Assembly: GCA_004297985.1 (NCBI GenBank)
Contig: SCRA01000001.1
Span: 1 to 52,134 of the forward strand
Source of the DNA: a bacterium
GTDB lineage: Bacteria > Vulcanimicrobiota > Vulcanimicrobiia > Vulcanimicrobiales > SCRA01
Reading direction: 5' to 3'
DNA: 52,134 nt
The translations under genes were made by a program, and so were the position numbers. The notes under the pieces were generated by a model, which had not been told where the DNA came from, made no database searches, and worked only from the letters and a program-made list of their open reading frames with translations. Shown piece after piece: positions 51,030 through 52,134 of this stretch; the first letter of the stretch is position 1; each line of letters starts with the position of its first letter.

Positions 51030-51175
51030 CACGAATCCGCTCGCGCTCTGCCGATAAAAGAAGGGAACGTTGGCCGAAAGGAGAGAAACCGGGGACAAGG
51101 CTGGGGCTTGCTCCCCTTCCGAGTTCATCGTGTGTTTGCTCGCCGCGCTCCCCCAAGGGAAGCAGGCTCGTCAGA

Positions 51176-51306
51176 ACACCGAATCCGCGACGGTCCCCAC
51201 CGTCACGGAGCGGGGGACCCGTTTTTTGGGGTGAACGCGCCTTTTGGCGCCAGGGCGATCTTTCCGCCCGAACCCGTCAGCTAACCCCGTAGGTGTGGAA
51301 AGAGGA
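51176..51306 (+). promoter_or_regulatory. c-di-AMP (ydaO/yuaA) riboswitch
   Basis: The 5' leader matches the ydaO consensus in its two diagnostic blocks: ACGGAGCGGGGGACCC.. followed by GGGGTGAA (51205-51235) and GCCCGAACCCGTCAGCTAAC with CCGTAGG (51266-51293). Hairpins fit too: GACGGT/ACCGTC (51189-51204), GCGCC/GGCGC (51237-51250) and GGGCG/CGCCC (51253-51269). Such riboswitches turn genes off when c-di-AMP is high. No intrinsic terminator follows; the aptamer runs into the ribosome site AGAGGA (51301-51306), so control of translation start is possible. Confidence 0.93.
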
Positions 51307-51312
51307 CTGGTC

Positions 51313-52056
51313 TTGCGATCATTGCTGTTTGCCGGCGCCTTGGTGTGCGCGCTGGCCGCCCCTGCTCTAGCCGCGCCGCAGGCGCATCTGGTGCAGCCAG
51401 GGGAGACCCTCAACTCGATCGCCCGCCAAGCCAATATCTCGCCGGAGAGCCTCGCCCGCTACAACGACCTCGAAGGTAGCCGTACCGGAGCGTTACAGCC
51501 CGGTCAACGTCTGTTGCTCCAGGAGGACGCCTCGGCGCCGGCGCGCATGGCAACGGCCCCGGTCGAGGGAGCCGATGTCAGCCAATGGACCGACGACGCT
51601 CCCACGGCGAGCAAGCGCGCCGGTGCGGATCGCGACGACGGGCTCGTCGGCAAATTCTTCGCTCGCTCTGCGGCTCTTGCGCGCGAAGTCTCTCACGCCG
51701 CACTGAGCTTCATCGGCGTCCCGTACGCCTGGGGTGGGACGACTGCCTCGGGCTTCGACTGCTCAGGCTACGTCCAGCACGTCTTCGCGATGATCGGCGT
51801 CCATCTGCCGCGCACGGCCGATGCGCAGTATCTCGTCGGTCAGCGTGTCGCCTCCGGTCACCTTCAGGCCGGCGATCTCGTGTTCTTCCAGACCTACGCC
51901 CCGGGTGCGTCGCACGTCGGCATCTACCTCGGCGACGGACGCTTCGCGCACAGCTCCAGCCACGGCGTGATGGTTTCGAGTCTCTCCGAGTCCTACTGGG
52001 CCAATCGCTACCTCGGCGCCAAGCGCGTCGCGGCCTCGCACAGCTTCCACTCGTAG
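51313..52056 (+). CDS. secreted LysM-NlpC/P60 cell-wall hydrolase
   Basis: A 247-residue exported endopeptidase. A signal peptide (~1-20) precedes a LysM domain (24-69; HLVQPGETLNSIARQ, LQPGQRLLL) and an NlpC/P60 domain (~125-247) with the catalytic Cys150 (GFDCSGYVQ), His201 (HVGIYLGDG) and a third residue at His213 (FAHSS). It cuts peptidoglycan peptides. The c-di-AMP riboswitch leads directly to it, as with wall hydrolases in other bacteria. TTG 51313 is chosen for AGAGGA 6 nt upstream; GTG 51295 is an alternative that falls inside the aptamer. Confidence 0.94.
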   Translation: MRSLLFAGALVCALAAPALAAPQAHLVQPGETLNSIARQANISPESLARYNDLEGSRTGALQPGQRLLLQEDASAPARMATAPVEGADVSQWTDDAPTASKRAGADRDDGLVGKFFARSAALAREVSHAALSFIGVPYAWGGTTASGFDCSGYVQHVFAMIGVHLPRTADAQYLVGQRVASGHLQAGDLVFFQTYAPGASHVGIYLGDGRFAHSSSHGVMVSSLSESYWANRYLGAKRVAASHSFHS

Positions 52057-52079
52057 CAGCCTCCAGCCGGGTACGGGCA

Positions 52080-52095
52080 ACGGCGCAAACGCCGT
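52080..52095 (+). terminator. small hairpin after the NlpC/P60 gene
   Basis: ACGGCG/CGCCGT with the loop CAAA, 24 nt after the stop. It lacks a T-run, so termination is a guess. The remaining bases to the window end show no supported gene. Confidence 0.3.
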
Positions 52096-52134
52096 CGAAG
52101 ACCGGCACATGGAGTACGTCGAGCCCACGCCCGA

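Noticed and set aside
51060-51175. Separate structured RNA (SRP-like GGAAGC-AGG string) after glmM
   Set aside because: The AAGGGAAGCAGG string lacks the rest of the SRP core, and the conserved c-di-AMP aptamer begins only at about 51176.
52109-52134. Start of another gene (ATG at 52109)
   Set aside because: Only eight codons are visible, without a ribosome site or any similarity that could be judged.

Overview
The window is about 52 kb of GC-rich chromosomal DNA that is almost fully coding, with many 4-nt ATGA/GTGA gene overlaps. It opens with the 3' part of a 5S rRNA. It combines traits usually seen in monoderms (the cdaA-cdaR-glmM operon, a ydaO-type c-di-AMP riboswitch, sbp and DUF881 genes beside ftsQ/ftsA/ftsZ) with a PilQ-type secretin, which implies an outer membrane. 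I infer a high-GC diderm of the Terrabacteria side, for example Eremiobacterota/Vulcanimicrobiota or Armatimonadota-like. No phylogeny could be run.

Layout. 0-6.7 kb: 5S rRNA, an orphan amino-acid-type solute-binding protein, a YbaK-type deacylase, ATP-dependent PEP carboxykinase, a long-form isocitrate dehydrogenase and purK/purE. 6.8-20 kb: a molybdenum/tungsten and formate block. It holds two tandem moeA genes (the second fused to a periplasmic-binding-like domain), two DUF190 genes with crcB, an OxlT-type MFS carrier, nrfD, fdhB, a selenocysteine-encoding fdhA (in-frame TGA at 17156-17158 followed by a SECIS hairpin), a MoaD/ThiS-like protein and a tungsten-type aldehyde:ferredoxin oxidoreductase. 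Three copies of a repeat lie between fdhA and fdhB.

20-23.7 kb: a PilZ protein, a secreted FAD oxidoreductase, a GAF-GGDEF diguanylate cyclase, and a decayed stretch with a possible TnpB remnant. 23.7-32.9 kb: a tightly packed unit dnaE-hisZ-hisG-hisD-HAD-ftsQ-DUF881-sbp. Two reverse-strand genes (epoxide hydrolase, Bax-inhibitor-like) separate sbp from ftsA-ftsZ, followed by pilO/pilP/secretin genes, an Mpo1-like gene and aroC-aroK-aroB-priA.

45.4-46.2 kb is a small patch of less GC-rich genes (NTF2-like protein, HicA-like fragment). After it come rpsT with a clear promoter and terminator, and rsgA. The last block is an unrecognised gene coupled to cdaA, then cdaR and glmM, then a c-di-AMP riboswitch leading into a secreted LysM-NlpC/P60 wall hydrolase. 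Synthesis of the second messenger and a gene that senses it are therefore adjacent.

The strongest observations are the Sec-FdhA with its SECIS, the c-di-AMP synthase/riboswitch/hydrolase module, the repeat cluster inside the formate dehydrogenase operon, and the division cluster split by inserted inverted genes.
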